A stretch of 64,000 bases of DNA, from positions 1 to 64,000 of the forward strand of contig NZ_SZPQ01000015.1 in assembly GCF_005217455.1 (NCBI RefSeq), written 5' to 3'. Shown here piece after piece: positions 52,857 through 62,370 of the stretch. The notes under the pieces are model-generated. The model made no database searches. It saw nothing but the letters and a program-made list of their open reading frames with translations, and was not told where the DNA came from. The translations under genes were made by a program, and so were the position numbers. Source of the stretch: Martelella alba (GTDB taxonomy: Bacteria; Pseudomonadota; Gammaproteobacteria; Enterobacterales; Enterobacteriaceae). Each line of letters opens with the position of its first letter. Positions within the stretch are counted from its first letter, which is position 1.

Positions 52857-53579
52857 TTATGCCTTGGGCTCCTGGTCCGCGGGCGCGAACTTATAGCCTT
52901 TACCCCAAACGGTCAGGATGTATTCCGGCCGGGCCGGTTGCGATTCAATTTTGATGCGCAGGCGGTTGATATGGGTATTTACCGTATGTTCATAACCGTC
53001 GTGTTGATATCCCCACACTTCATTGAGCAGATGCAGGCGTGAAAAGACCTTGCCCGGATTTTTAGCGAAATAATACAGCAAATCGAATTCGCGGGGGGTC
53101 AGGTCGACCGGTTGCTTTTGCAGTAGCACCTCCCGGGAAACCGGGTCGATAATTAAATCAGCGATTTTCAACGTCCCGGCGTCCAGACGTAAATTCATAC
53201 TCATGGCTTCCTGACGCCGAAAAACGGCTTTAACCCGGGCCGCCAGTTCCAGCAGTGAAAACGGTTTGGCCAGGTAATCATCGGCGCCAAGCTCCAGACC
53301 CAATACCCGATGCACTTCGCTGGAACGGGCACTGATAATGATAATCGGGGTGTAGCGGGTCATGCGGCGAACCCGGCGGCAAATTTCCAGGCCGTCGATA
53401 CCCGGCAGCATTAAATCCAGAATCAATGCGTCCCAATCGCCGTGTTCCAACGCGGCCATGCCGCGTTCACCGTCGGCGGCATGGCTTACCGAAAATCCTT
53501 CATCGCGCAAATGTAGCTGTAACAGTTCCGCGATATCACGGTCGTCCTCGACGACCAGGAGTTTTTTTCGTTTATCCAT
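52857..53579 (-). CDS. Two-component response regulator, OmpR/PhoB family
   Basis: A 240-residue regulator. The receiver domain (LLVVEDDRDIAELL, LILDLMLPGIDG with the phosphorylated Asp, IIISARS, LAKPFSLLEL) is followed by a C-terminal winged helix (LTPREFDLLYYFAKNPGKVF, VNTHINRLRIKIE). The ATG at 53579 has AAGGTGA before it. It pairs with the kinase and is divergent from the MXKDX-type gene, a likely target. Confidence 0.95.
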   Translation of the reverse strand: MDKRKKLLVVEDDRDIAELLQLHLRDEGFSVSHAADGERGMAALEHGDWDALILDLMLPGIDGLEICRRVRRMTRYTPIIIISARSSEVHRVLGLELGADDYLAKPFSLLELAARVKAVFRRQEAMSMNLRLDAGTLKIADLIIDPVSREVLLQKQPVDLTPREFDLLYYFAKNPGKVFSRLHLLNEVWGYQHDGYEHTVNTHINRLRIKIESQPARPEYILTVWGKGYKFAPADQEPKA

Positions 53580-53831
53580 TGTTTTCACCTTTGCCGACCG
53601 CATTGCCGATACTTTAGACATATTACACAGCCGGCGCCCGCCAAGTTATCACATTTTGTTTAAGGTTGCGTGAGGCCATGGTGAACAGATCCCGGTAATA
53701 CTTTATTGCGTGGCTGGCCGAATAAGGCTGTTCAGTGGATTTTCGGCCGCCGGTTAAATCAGGATATGGCGATTTTACTCATATTCAAAAATACCCGAAT
53801 AACTCAATAAACTTTAATAGAAGGCGATACC

Positions 53832-54110
53832 ATGAAAAGAACGCTTATGACAGTATTAACGGCTGCCCTGTTGCTGAGCGCGGTTGGCGCATATGCCGAA
53901 GACACCATGAGCCAAAACAGCATGCAGAATAACAATGCCACGGGGAAAATGTCTCATGGTCATATGCAAAAAAAGAAAATTATGAAAAAGAAAACCCCTG
54001 AAGATGCCATGACAGGGAAAAACGCCATGAGTCATGACAATTTATCAAAAGATGCCATGCCGCAAAGCAAAATGGGGAATGAAAATATGAAACAAAGCAG
54101 TATGCCTTAA
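53832..54110 (+). CDS. Methionine-rich MXKDX-type periplasmic protein
   Basis: A 92-residue protein with a Sec signal (MKRTLMTVLTAALLLSAVGA, then YAEDT). The mature part is rich in Met, Lys, Asn and His, with loosely repeated units such as DAMTGKNAMSHDN, LSKDAMPQSKM. NCBI uses the name pentapeptide MXKDX repeat protein for such sequences. Met/His-rich periplasmic proteins can bind copper or silver, or act as methionine oxidation sinks; that role is inference. It is divergent from the response regulator gene across a 252-base gap. Confidence 0.8.
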   Translation: MKRTLMTVLTAALLLSAVGAYAEDTMSQNSMQNNNATGKMSHGHMQKKKIMKKKTPEDAMTGKNAMSHDNLSKDAMPQSKMGNENMKQSSMP

Positions 54111-54270
54111 ACTGTCTTAGTGTGATTACCAAGGGATACTGACGGTATCATTAGGTCTGAGCTAATACAACTTAAACCCTCAAGTGCATTTTGCCGGGGT
54201 TCGGCGCACTTGCCGCCTGACCGCAACACGGAATATAGTGGCAGCAGGCACGCATCATCAGGAGAAGATA

Positions 54271-54981
54271 ATGATCCGTTTTTATTACAACCTCGCCCCT
54301 AACCCCGCCAAGATCGCCCTGTTTCTCGAAGAAACGCAACTGCCCTATCAACTGGTGCCGGTAGATACCGGCAAAGGGGAACAGCACTCGCCGGCTTTCC
54401 GACTGATCAATCCCAATGGCAAGGTGCCGGCGATCGTCGATACCGATGGTCCCGGCCATAAGGAGGCCAGGGTATTCGATTCGACGGCGATTTTGCTTTA
54501 TCTCGCGGAGAAAACCGGTATGTTGCTGGGCGACCCCGAGTCTAGGCCGGAACTGTTGTCATGGCTGCTGTTCATCGCTTCCGGTTTGGGCCCTTTCTCG
54601 GGGCAGGCCGTCCACTTCCAATTCGCGGCGCCCGACGATGTGCCCTATGCCTTGAACCGTTATCGCCGCGAGGCCGAGCGGCATTATCGCGTGCTGGATA
54701 CCCATTTGGCCGATCGGCAGTATATTGTGGGCCATGAATACAGTATCGCCGATATTTCGGCCTGGGGCTGGATCGACCGGGCGCCGCGCGTTTTGAAAGG
54801 GGAGGAACCGCCATTGGCGTCGTTCCCCCATCTGCAAGCCTGGTATGCGCGGGTTAACGCCCGTCCGGCAGTGGAACGGGCCCGCGCCCTGGGCCGGGAC
54901 CACAGTTTCAAGACGGATTTTGATGAGCAAAGCCGCAGGGCGTTGTTTCCATCCAATTACCCCGAGGGCGCCGGGCGTTAA
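54271..54981 (+). CDS. Glutathione S-transferase, YfcG/Ure2-like
   Basis: A 236-residue GST. The thioredoxin-like N-terminal domain has FYYNLAPNPAKIALFLEETQ (active-site Asn/Ser region), NPNGKVPAIVD and the glutathione-binding DSTAILLYLAEK. The C-terminal helical domain has YIVGHEYSIADISAWGWIDR. AGGAG precedes the ATG at 54271. It is monocistronic, converging on the ExuT-like gene. Likely disulphide reductase or detoxifying enzyme. Confidence 0.92.
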   Translation: MIRFYYNLAPNPAKIALFLEETQLPYQLVPVDTGKGEQHSPAFRLINPNGKVPAIVDTDGPGHKEARVFDSTAILLYLAEKTGMLLGDPESRPELLSWLLFIASGLGPFSGQAVHFQFAAPDDVPYALNRYRREAERHYRVLDTHLADRQYIVGHEYSIADISAWGWIDRAPRVLKGEEPPLASFPHLQAWYARVNARPAVERARALGRDHSFKTDFDEQSRRALFPSNYPEGAGR

Positions 54982-54995
54982 TGCATAACCTTGCA

Positions 54996-56288
54996 TCAAT
55001 GCAATGACGGCAGTGCGGTTTCGCTTTGCTGCGTGGCGTTGCCGGCATTGGGCCCTTTCACGAAAGTCCAGAGGATGATGGCGCCCAGCACATCCAGTAC
55101 GCTCAGGAACACGAAGAATGGGTTGAAGCCGATGGTTTTCACCAGCGCGCCCATGATAAGCGTACAGATCAGAATGCCGGCCCAGCCAGCGGATCCGGCG
55201 AAACCGCTGACGGTGGAAACTTCATCGCGCTTGAACAGGTCCGTGGCCATGATAATGACCTGCGTGGACAGCATCTGATGCGCGAACGCGCAAATGGACA
55301 CAAGTCCGATCGCCACATAGGCGCTATGCACAAATCCCACCAGCGACAGCGGCAGCATCATCAACGCGCCCAGGGAAAAACTGAGGCGGCGGGCGTTGAT
55401 GGTATTAATGCCCCAGCGACGCATCAGAAATTTGTTAAGGAAACCGCCCGCCAATCCACCGAAATCGGCGGCCAGGAACGGCAGCCAGGCAAACAGCGCG
55501 ATATCCTTTAACGGCATGTGGCGCACGGTCATCAGGTAGACCGGCAGCCAGAAATTGATCGTGCCCCAGGTAGGGTCGGCCAGGAAACGCGGCAGCGCGA
55601 TGCCCCAGAAGTTGCGTTTACGCAGCAGCGAAAGCACAGCGGGTTTCTTGCCGTCGGCCTGCAGGAAGGTTTCCTGCCCCTGATCGATATATTGCGCTTC
55701 TTCCTGGGTCAGTAATTTGTGCTTTTTCGGCGTATCGTACAAAAACCACCACAAGACAGCGAACACCAGGCCGATACCGCCGGTGATGACGAAAGACATT
55801 TCCCAGTTGTAATTCATGATGGCCCAGACCACCAGCGGAGGCGCCAGCATGGCGCCGATGGAGGTGCCGATATTGGCGATGCCGCCGGCGATACCTCTTT
55901 CCGTCGCCGGGAACCATTCGGAATTGGCCTTGACGCCCGAGGGAATGGCCGATGCCTCGCTGATGCCCATGACGCCGCGCAGGAAAGCCAATCCCCCCCA
56001 GGAGGCGCAGCCGGCGTGGGCCATATTAGCCAGCGACCAGACGACAATCATGATGAAAAAGCCCAGTTTAAGCCCGATGACATCGTTGATATAACCGCAA
56101 ATGGGCTGGGCGACGGTATATGCCAATTGAAACGCGCTAAGCACCCACGAATACTGCTGTTCCGACATGTGGATTTCTTTGAATAGCGTCGGTGCGACGA
56201 CGCTAAGCGAGCTTCTTGCCAGAGCGTTAATAATGGTTCCCAGGGAAACCAAGCCTATCATCCACCATCTCAAATGCTTTATTTTCAT
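54996..56288 (-). CDS. MFS hexuronate transporter, ExuT-like
   Basis: A 430-residue carrier of the anion:cation symporter family. Its N-terminus IKHLRWWMIGLVSLGTIINA and blocks IPSGVKANSEWFPATERGIA, IGAMLAPPLVVWAIMNYNWE and FWGIALPRFLADPTWGTINF track E. coli ExuT closely. ExuT brings in galacturonate and glucuronate. AGGAG precedes the ATG at 56288. No uronate catabolic genes are next to it, so exact substrate remains open. Confidence 0.85.
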   Translation of the reverse strand: MKIKHLRWWMIGLVSLGTIINALARSSLSVVAPTLFKEIHMSEQQYSWVLSAFQLAYTVAQPICGYINDVIGLKLGFFIMIVVWSLANMAHAGCASWGGLAFLRGVMGISEASAIPSGVKANSEWFPATERGIAGGIANIGTSIGAMLAPPLVVWAIMNYNWEMSFVITGGIGLVFAVLWWFLYDTPKKHKLLTQEEAQYIDQGQETFLQADGKKPAVLSLLRKRNFWGIALPRFLADPTWGTINFWLPVYLMTVRHMPLKDIALFAWLPFLAADFGGLAGGFLNKFLMRRWGINTINARRLSFSLGALMMLPLSLVGFVHSAYVAIGLVSICAFAHQMLSTQVIIMATDLFKRDEVSTVSGFAGSAGWAGILICTLIMGALVKTIGFNPFFVFLSVLDVLGAIILWTFVKGPNAGNATQQSETALPSLH

Positions 56289-56772
56289 TGTTATGCTCCT
56301 GTACGGACAAAACACGTCGCTGGACGGGCAGGCGCAACATTCCCCCGAGCGCCCGCCCTGTCAATGGTCAATGGCATCCGGGGCCTTCGCCTGTGCGCAA
56401 CGGTTGCGGCGCTAAGGCGCTTGCCAGCGGCGCCCGTCATTAAATCGATCAAGGCGATTTCCCATCTGACCCGGCGATTCGTTACGGCGCGGGGCATTCT
56501 CGTCGCACGGATGGGATGGGAAGGTACCGATATCGAGAGCACGCTAAAACATGTAGAACTACCATTCAAGTATGATAAGTTTGTTTCTTTGAGATAGATC
56601 TCACATATAAAATGCAAACGATGAGTTTGCATACATAAAATGGAGGGCTGCTCAACTTTTTGGTTAATGCCGTTGGGCATTAGCCCTATATGTACCACAG
56701 GCGATTTTTTCGGTGAGTCGCGTTTTCGCCGCCGGTTACGCGGTAAACGACGCAACCGGGGGAGGGGATTGG
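56289..56772. other. Gap with two hairpins, no intact gene
   Basis: ATGCAAAC-GATGA-GTTTGCAT (56613-56633) and TAATGCC-GTTG-GGCATTA (56665-56682) are perfect hairpins. The second shares the AATGCC/GGCATT stem of the repeats around the PhzF gene, though the flanking sequence differs. No coding region is recognised. Confidence 0.4.
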
Positions 56773-56958
56773 CTAATGCCGCCAGTCGGAAAGGATCTGT
56801 TCGGTGGTTTTCAGGACGATGTGATTGCCGGGTATGGATAGCGTCGACCAGACGTCATTATGTTGGCCGATAAGCTGAAGGGCTGAGGCATACCGCCGAT
56901 GGGCGGTGGTATGCGCATCCGAGGCGATGGTGAGGGCAAAGCCCCTACTGGCCACCAT
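56773..56958 (-). pseudogene. Isochorismatase-family hydrolase, C-terminal fragment
   Basis: A 61-residue frame beginning MVASRGFALTIASDAHTTAH and continuing with LQLIGQHNDVWSTL. It matches the last third of cysteine hydrolases of the isochorismatase family (usual end: GF.VT..SDAHTT...... HHN). The N-terminal two thirds, with the catalytic Asp, Lys and Cys, are not found upstream in any frame. A remnant. Confidence 0.65.
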
Positions 56959-57102
56959 GCAATGTGAATTCGCAAGTGTATATGCCGGCTATCGCAATGG
57001 GCTGCATTCACTTTCTGTAATAACTAAAAGTTTAAAAACAAATGAAAAAATATTGCCTATTTGCTCATTCTTACACATGATTTTAATGATCTCAATTTGC
57101 TG

Positions 57103-57187
57103 TTTATACTCTGAGGACTCCGGGTTGCGCCGCGGCGGCAAAGCCACCGCGGCCAACCAAGAGACCACTTGCAGTCGGACGGGTATG
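57103..57187 (-). repeat. ERIC-type repeat, short form
   Basis: On the plus strand it reads TTTATACTCTGAGGACTCCG, GGTTGCGCCGCGGCGGCAAA, then GCGGCCAACCAAGAGACCAC, TTGCAGTCGGACGGGTAT, the reverse of a centre-less ERIC. It abuts the 5' end of the yeeO gene. Confidence 0.7.
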
Positions 57188-57210
57188 GCCGTGCGTTCGG
57201 AACTATCTTG

Positions 57211-58644
57211 GTGAACTACAGCGTAATATTGGCGGAAAAGCTTAAGCATACCTTCTGGTATCGTAAGCGGCATTCCAACCGCGTGCTTTTGGGGCGCGAA
57301 GTGATTCCCCTGGTCATCCCGATACTTATCGAGAACCTTTGCGTATTATTAATGGGCGTACTCAGTACGTTCCTGGTGAGTTGGCTGGGTAAGGAAGCCG
57401 TCGCCGCTGTGGGGTTGGCCGACAGTTTCAATATGGTGATCCTGGCGTTTTTTACCGCCGTTGACCTTGGCACCACGGTGGTGGTCGCTTTTAATCTGGG
57501 TCGGCGTAATCGTAAACAGGCCCGCACCGCCGCCCGGCAATCCATCGCGCTATTGACGCTGGTATCGGTATTGATTGCCGTGGTGATCGAATTTATCGGT
57601 CCCTGGATCATCGATCTTATCGCCAATCAGGCCGAGCCGGAGGTCAAAACACTGGCGTTGAGTTATCTGCGGGTCACCGTATGGAGTTATCCGCCCGCCG
57701 CCATGGCCTTGATCGGCTGCGGGGCGTTGCGGGGCGCCGGCAATACCAAGTTGCCGATGGTCATCAATATCGCCATGAATATCTTCAATATCGTCATCAG
57801 CGCCGTGCTTATCTACGGCTGCCTGGGATGGCACGGTTTGGGGTTTGTCGGCGCCGGCATCGGTTTGACGGTTTCCCGGTACATTGGCGCCGCCATGGTG
57901 CTTATGGTGTTGCGTTCGGAAATGAACCATACATTGCGGCTGCCGCTCAAGAGTTATTTTACCGCGCTGAATCCCACCGTGTTGCTGGATGTGTTAAGTA
58001 TCGGCCTGCCCGCCAGCGTGGAATCGGTACTGTTCAACGCCGGCAAACTGGTTACGCAGATTTTTGTGGCCGGGATGGGCACGGATGTGATTGCCGGCAA
58101 TTTCATCGCCTTCTCCATCGTTTCCCTGATTAATCTCCCTGGCAATGCCTTGGGCTCATCTTCGACCATTATCGTCGGCACCCGGTTGGGTAAAGGGCAG
58201 ATACGCCAGCCGATACGTCAGTTGAAATTCATTTTCGGGCTGTCCAATTTCAGCCTGTGTCTGCTGGCCCTTTGTTCGGTGCCGATGGCGGGATTGCTGG
58301 CGGCCTTTTATACCAACGATCCCGATGTTATCCAGGTTGTGAAGTATCTGGTCTGGCTTAATGCGTTGTTCATGCCGTTTTGGGCGGCGTCCTGGGTGTT
58401 GCCGCTGGGTCTGAAAGGCGCGCGGGACGCCCGTTATACCATGTGGGTCTCCATGGTGAGCATGTGGGGCTGCCGGATTGTCTCAGGCTACGCCCTGGGC
58501 ATTTACGCCGGTTTGGGCGTCTACGGCGTTTGGTTGGGTATGTTCCTGGACTGGATCTTGCGGGGCGCGCTGTTTTATCGACGCATGGCGAGCGGACATT
58601 GGCTGTGGCGTTATAACACCCGGGGCAAGGTGAAGGCTGTGTAG
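57211..58644 (+). CDS. yeeO: MATE-family exporter, YeeO-like
   Basis: A roughly 477-residue MATE exporter with 12 membrane segments, very close to E. coli YeeO (which exports flavins and dipeptides): FWYRKRHSNRVLLGREVIPL, GVLSTFLVSWLGKEAVAAVG, GLADSFNMVILAFFTAVDLG, GCGALRGAGNTKLPMVINIA and ESVLFNAGKLVTQIFVAGMG. The start is uncertain: no ATG with a good ribosome site exists; GTG at 57211 is used here, while a TTG at 57169 lies inside an ERIC repeat. The repeat may have replaced the original 5' end. Confidence 0.88.
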   Translation: MNYSVILAEKLKHTFWYRKRHSNRVLLGREVIPLVIPILIENLCVLLMGVLSTFLVSWLGKEAVAAVGLADSFNMVILAFFTAVDLGTTVVVAFNLGRRNRKQARTAARQSIALLTLVSVLIAVVIEFIGPWIIDLIANQAEPEVKTLALSYLRVTVWSYPPAAMALIGCGALRGAGNTKLPMVINIAMNIFNIVISAVLIYGCLGWHGLGFVGAGIGLTVSRYIGAAMVLMVLRSEMNHTLRLPLKSYFTALNPTVLLDVLSIGLPASVESVLFNAGKLVTQIFVAGMGTDVIAGNFIAFSIVSLINLPGNALGSSSTIIVGTRLGKGQIRQPIRQLKFIFGLSNFSLCLLALCSVPMAGLLAAFYTNDPDVIQVVKYLVWLNALFMPFWAASWVLPLGLKGARDARYTMWVSMVSMWGCRIVSGYALGIYAGLGVYGVWLGMFLDWILRGALFYRRMASGHWLWRYNTRGKVKAV

Positions 58645-58680
58645 GGGTTTGCGACGCGACGTAACCTGACCGTCATGCCC

Positions 58681-58757
58681 GCCCGTTGTAAAAAGGGCCG
58701 GACGGCCATCATAACCGGCATGCGCGCTCGTTATAAAAAAGGGCCGGGCGGCCGCCA
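58681..58757 (+). repeat. Two tandem copies of a 28-base hairpin-like unit
   Basis: GCCCGTTGTAAAAAGGGCCG GACGGCC at about 58681-58708 is repeated as GCTCGTTATAAAAAAGGGCC GGGCGGCC at about 58728-58756. It lies between the converging yeeO and hsp20 genes and may serve as a terminator region. Confidence 0.5.
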
Positions 58758-58850
58758 CGGAAAGTGTCACGGATGCCCGGCCGAACATGTCCTGCCGGCG
58801 CCGGCGGCGAGCGCATGGGCTATTGTCGAAAGACGCCGCCCGGTCCGGCG

Positions 58851-59342
58851 TCAGGCTTGTTCCGCATGTTCAATGACGCGGCCGCCCTCAGCGGTTTCCG
58901 CCGGCTGCCGGATGGCGATCTTCTTCAATTTTTCGTCTTCCGGTATTTCCTGTTCAAGGCTGACTTCCAGCAGGCCGTTGACCAGGCTTGCGCCGGTCAC
59001 CTTGGTTCCCCGGCTGATATTGAACTGCAACTGGAAGTTGCTGCGATTGATGCCCTGATGCAGCCAGTCGTCTTTTTCCGTTTTGCGTTCTTCCTGATGC
59101 CGGCCCTCAATAACCAACTGGCCATTCCGGGCGCTGACATCAAGCTCGTCAGCGGTATAACCGGGTACGCTGACCGTAATGGCAAACCGGTTTTCGGCTT
59201 TTTTAATGATGTCGTAAGAGGGGGAATCGGCCACCGGTTGATCGCCGGTCAGTCTGCTGAACAGACGGTCGATCTGATTAAAACGATCGGATAATAATGA
59301 ATCGCTGAATGAAGGGATCAGTGAAAAAGGATGAGTGATCAT
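58851..59342 (-). CDS. Small heat shock protein, Hsp20/IbpA family
   Basis: A 163-residue chaperone that holds unfolded proteins. The alpha-crystallin domain spans about residues 38-135 (SYDIIKKAENRFAITVSVPG, LVIEGRHQEE, NFQLQFNISRGTKV, ASLVNGLLEVSLEQEIPEDE) and is followed by the C-terminal IxI motif in KKIAIRQ. Similar to IbpA/IbpB; not enough to assign either. It is monocistronic, transcribed towards yeeO. Confidence 0.93.
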   Translation of the reverse strand: MITHPFSLIPSFSDSLLSDRFNQIDRLFSRLTGDQPVADSPSYDIIKKAENRFAITVSVPGYTADELDVSARNGQLVIEGRHQEERKTEKDDWLHQGINRSNFQLQFNISRGTKVTGASLVNGLLEVSLEQEIPEDEKLKKIAIRQPAETAEGGRVIEHAEQA

Positions 59343-59494
59343 GGCTAATCTCCTGTGTTAACAAAAGTTCAACCTATAACCGGATTATGCCCGTCGTCTT
59401 TCACGCCAGATTTATCGGGCTTCTATCAATCCTCAGCACAAAATATGGGGGTGGGCGGCGTGATTTCAAGGGGGGCATGACATTTTTTTGCGGA

Positions 59495-59524
59495 ACCATC
59501 CCGCCGGTTGCCCGGCGGGATGGT
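59495..59524. terminator. 13-bp perfect hairpin after fucO
   Basis: ACCATCCCGCCGG pairs perfectly with CCGGCGGGATGGT around a TTGC loop. It lies 24 bases beyond the fucO stop and is the likely end of that transcript, although no T run follows on the minus strand. Confidence 0.6.
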
Positions 59525-59548
59525 CAATGTTTATTGCAGCGTTTATGG

Positions 59549-60700
59549 TCAGTAAATCGCCCGGTAAAGCTGGGCAATATCGCCGACATTGGTCTGACGC
59601 GGATTACCGCCGGTGCAGACATCATCAAACGCCGCCTGCGCCAGGGCGGGAATATCGCCCTCTTTCATGCCGACTTCCCGTAGACGGGCCGGGATGCCCA
59701 CATCCCGGCACAAGGCGCGCACGGCGTTCACCGCCGCCTGCCGAGCCTGTTCGATTGGCAAATCGGCTGTGGCCTCGCAACCCATGGCCGCGGCGATGGC
59801 GCGGAATTTTTCACCCGTGTAGGCGGCGTTGTATTCCATGATATGCGGCAGCAGTACGGCGTTGGCCACCCCGTGCGGCGTATTGTAAAACGCCCCCAGC
59901 GGATGCGCCATGCCGTGTACCAGACCAAGTCCCACATTGGAAAAACCCATGCCGGCGATGTATTGACCCAACGCCATATCGTCCACGCCTTGCGCTTCGC
60001 CTTGTACCGAGGCACGCAGGGAGCGGGCGATAATCTCAATGGCCTTGAGATGGAACATATCGGTCAGTTCCCAGGCCGCCAGGGTGGTGAAGCCTTCAAT
60101 GGCGTGAGTCAACGCATCCACGCCGGTGGCTGCTTTGAGGGCGGGGGGCATACTGGCCATCATATCCGGATCGATGATGGCGACCAGCGGAATGTCATGG
60201 GGATCGACGCAGACGAACTTGCGGCGTTTTTCCTCATCGGTGATCACGTAGTTGATGGTGACTTCAGCCGCGGTGCCGGCGGTGGTGGGAACGGCGATAA
60301 TAGGCACACAGGCTTTGGCGGTGGCCGCGACCCCTTCCAGGCTGCGGACGTCGGCGAAGGCCGGATTATTGATGATGATGCCGATGGCTTTGCTGGTATC
60401 CTGCGGCGAACCGCCGCCGATGGCAATGAGATAATCCGCCTGCGCGGCCTGAAACGCGGCGACACCGCGTTTCACCACATTGATAGTGGGGTTGGGTACC
60501 ACTTCATCGAACATGGAGAACGCCAATCCGGCGCTGTCCATCAACGCTGTCACGCGCGTGGCGATACCGACGCGCAGTAGCTCCCCATCGGTCACGATCA
60601 ACGCTTTCCGATAACCGTGCGCTTTCGCTTCGTCGATGATATGACTAATAGCGCCTCTGCCGAAATAAGCAGTTTGATTGAGAATCATTCGATTTGTCAT
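59549..60700 (-). CDS. fucO: Lactaldehyde reductase (1,2-propanediol oxidoreductase)
   Basis: A 383-residue iron-dependent alcohol dehydrogenase, the length of E. coli FucO, which turns L-lactaldehyde from fucose or rhamnose into 1,2-propanediol. NAD site GGGSPQDTSKAIGI (about residues 97-110); iron ligands in GVDALTHAIEGF (Asp and His near 196-200) and GLVHGMAHPLGAFYNTPHG (His near 263 and 277). AAGGTAA precedes the ATG at 60700. It is divergent from rhaT, so lactaldehyde disposal is placed beside rhamnose uptake. Confidence 0.94.
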   Translation of the reverse strand: MTNRMILNQTAYFGRGAISHIIDEAKAHGYRKALIVTDGELLRVGIATRVTALMDSAGLAFSMFDEVVPNPTINVVKRGVAAFQAAQADYLIAIGGGSPQDTSKAIGIIINNPAFADVRSLEGVAATAKACVPIIAVPTTAGTAAEVTINYVITDEEKRRKFVCVDPHDIPLVAIIDPDMMASMPPALKAATGVDALTHAIEGFTTLAAWELTDMFHLKAIEIIARSLRASVQGEAQGVDDMALGQYIAGMGFSNVGLGLVHGMAHPLGAFYNTPHGVANAVLLPHIMEYNAAYTGEKFRAIAAAMGCEATADLPIEQARQAAVNAVRALCRDVGIPARLREVGMKEGDIPALAQAAFDDVCTGGNPRQTNVGDIAQLYRAIY

Positions 60701-60904
60701 GATAATTACCTTGATGAAAGTGATCTTTTCTCCGGAAAAATAACGCCATCGCCTTTGGCTGTTTGTGCTCCGGCTCGAAATTTTAATCGTCGTCGCCAAT
60801 TAGGCTAATGGACTCCAGTCTATTTCCACAATAAGGTTATTACCTTCCATTTATTGCCATGTCTGCTGATAGACTGGCAATCATTTCAAGAAAATATTTT
60901 GCTA

Positions 60905-61026
60905 TTTATACTCGCCATACTTCACGTTGCCTCATTGTTGGCTGCATTCGTCCTCCCCAGTCATTTAGATAGTCGGCTATGCGCCCGGAGCGGGCTCACT
61001 TGCCGTCGCGATAATTAGAGTATATA
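60905..61026 (+). repeat. Full-length ERIC repeat
   Basis: Begins TTATACTCGCCATACTTCAC, has the centre TCCTCCCCAGTCATTTAG and ATGCGCCCGGAGCGGGCTCA, and ends GATAATTAGAGTATATAT. It sits in the fucO-rhaT divergent gap (60701-61319), where it separates the two promoters. Confidence 0.85.
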
Positions 61027-61142
61027 TGCGCTCCCGGCGCATTCGGCCTGCCTTGCCGCGGCGACCTGCATTATTCAGCCCATATCCGGTTGGTTGCGGA
61101 GAGCGAATGTATGAATAGAGATACTACAATATCTCGTCAAAA

Positions 61143-61158
61143 TGTGATTCAGATCACC
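61143..61158 (+). promoter_or_regulatory. CRP-binding site upstream of rhaT
   Basis: TGTGA-TTCAGA-TCACC is one base short of the perfect CRP consensus (TGTGA-N6-TCACA), about 160 bases before the rhaT start. It fits catabolite control of rhamnose uptake. RhaS sites were not recognised. Confidence 0.7.
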
Positions 61159-61319
61159 CGGCTCTAGCGCATTTTGCCATGGCCATGACAAAGATGGCAT
61201 TGTTAAGAAGGTATGGATTGGCGAAATAATTATTATAAAGACACTTCTGTAAACCTGGCCTTAATTTTATCTCTTCAGTTCTTTTAAACAGAGATATTTA
61301 ATCTAATAGGAAAGACTCA

Positions 61320-62354
61320 ATGGGCAGTTCAATTCTACTGGGCATTTTTTGGCACTTTATCGGTGCCGCCTCCGCCGCCTGTTTTTATGCGCCGTTCAAG
61401 AAAGTCAAGAACTGGAGCTGGGAAACCATGTGGTCGCTGGGCGGGTTCTTTTCCTGGCTGGTATTACCCTGGGCGGTCAGTGCCATCTTGCTGCCTGATT
61501 TCTGGGGTTATTACGGCTCTTTCTCTTTCTCAACCCTGCTGCCGGTCTTTTTGTTCGGCGCCATGTGGGGGATAGGCAACGTCAATTATGGCCTGACGAT
61601 GCGCTTTCTCGGCATGTCTATGGGCATAGGGATCGCCATCGGCATCACGCTGATTGTCGGGACCTTGATGACGCCCATCATCCATGGCCGGTTCGGCGAA
61701 CTGGTGGCGTCCTCCGGCGGCCGCATTACTTTGCTGGGCGTGCTGGTCGCTTTGGTGGGTGTGGGTATCGTGACCTATGCCGGGGTCTTGAAGGAACGGG
61801 CGCTGGGTATTCGCACCGAGGAATTCAATTTGAAGAAGGGCCTGACCCTGGCCATTCTCTGCGGAATATTTTCCGCCGGCATGTCCTTCGCCATGGATGC
61901 CGCGCAGCCGATGCATGACGCGGCGGCGAAACTCGGCATCAGCCCGTTGTACGTGGCCTTGCCCAGTTATGTGGTGATCATGGGCGGCGGCGCGCTTATC
62001 AATCTGGCTTACTGTTTTATCCGGCTGGCCGTCAAACCCGAGTTATCGCTCAAGGCGGATCTTCACGTAGCCAAACCTTTGCTGCTGGCCAATGCGCTGT
62101 TTTCCATTATCGGCGGCGTGATGTGGTACCTGCAATTCTTCTTCTATGCCTGGGGGCAGGCCAATATCCCGACGCAATACCACTATGTCAGTTGGATGCT
62201 GCATATGAGTTTCTACGTGCTGTGCGGCGGCATCGTCGGCCTGGTTCTCAAGGAATGGCGCGGCGTGGGCCGCAAACCCGTGCGGGTGCTTTGCATCGGC
62301 GGGCTGGTAATCATCCTGGCCGCCAATATCGTCGGCCTTGGCATTGCCTCCTGA
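61320..62354 (+). CDS. rhaT: L-rhamnose/proton symporter RhaT
   Basis: A 344-residue membrane protein with ten segments, same length as E. coli RhaT. Blocks include [60 protein letters not shown] and [20 protein letters not shown]. It imports L-rhamnose with protons. Here it heads the unit rhaT-rhaB-rhaA, unlike E. coli, where rhaT is separate beyond rhaSR. Confidence 0.96.
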   Translation: MGSSILLGIFWHFIGAASAACFYAPFKKVKNWSWETMWSLGGFFSWLVLPWAVSAILLPDFWGYYGSFSFSTLLPVFLFGAMWGIGNVNYGLTMRFLGMSMGIGIAIGITLIVGTLMTPIIHGRFGELVASSGGRITLLGVLVALVGVGIVTYAGVLKERALGIRTEEFNLKKGLTLAILCGIFSAGMSFAMDAAQPMHDAAAKLGISPLYVALPSYVVIMGGGALINLAYCFIRLAVKPELSLKADLHVAKPLLLANALFSIIGGVMWYLQFFFYAWGQANIPTQYHYVSWMLHMSFYVLCGGIVGLVLKEWRGVGRKPVRVLCIGGLVIILAANIVGLGIAS

Positions 62355-62370
62355 ATCAAGGAACATACTA

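Noticed and set aside
58681..58757. Tandem hairpin units considered as a small RNA gene
   Set aside because: No promoter or T run is visible and the position between converging genes is better explained as a terminator region.
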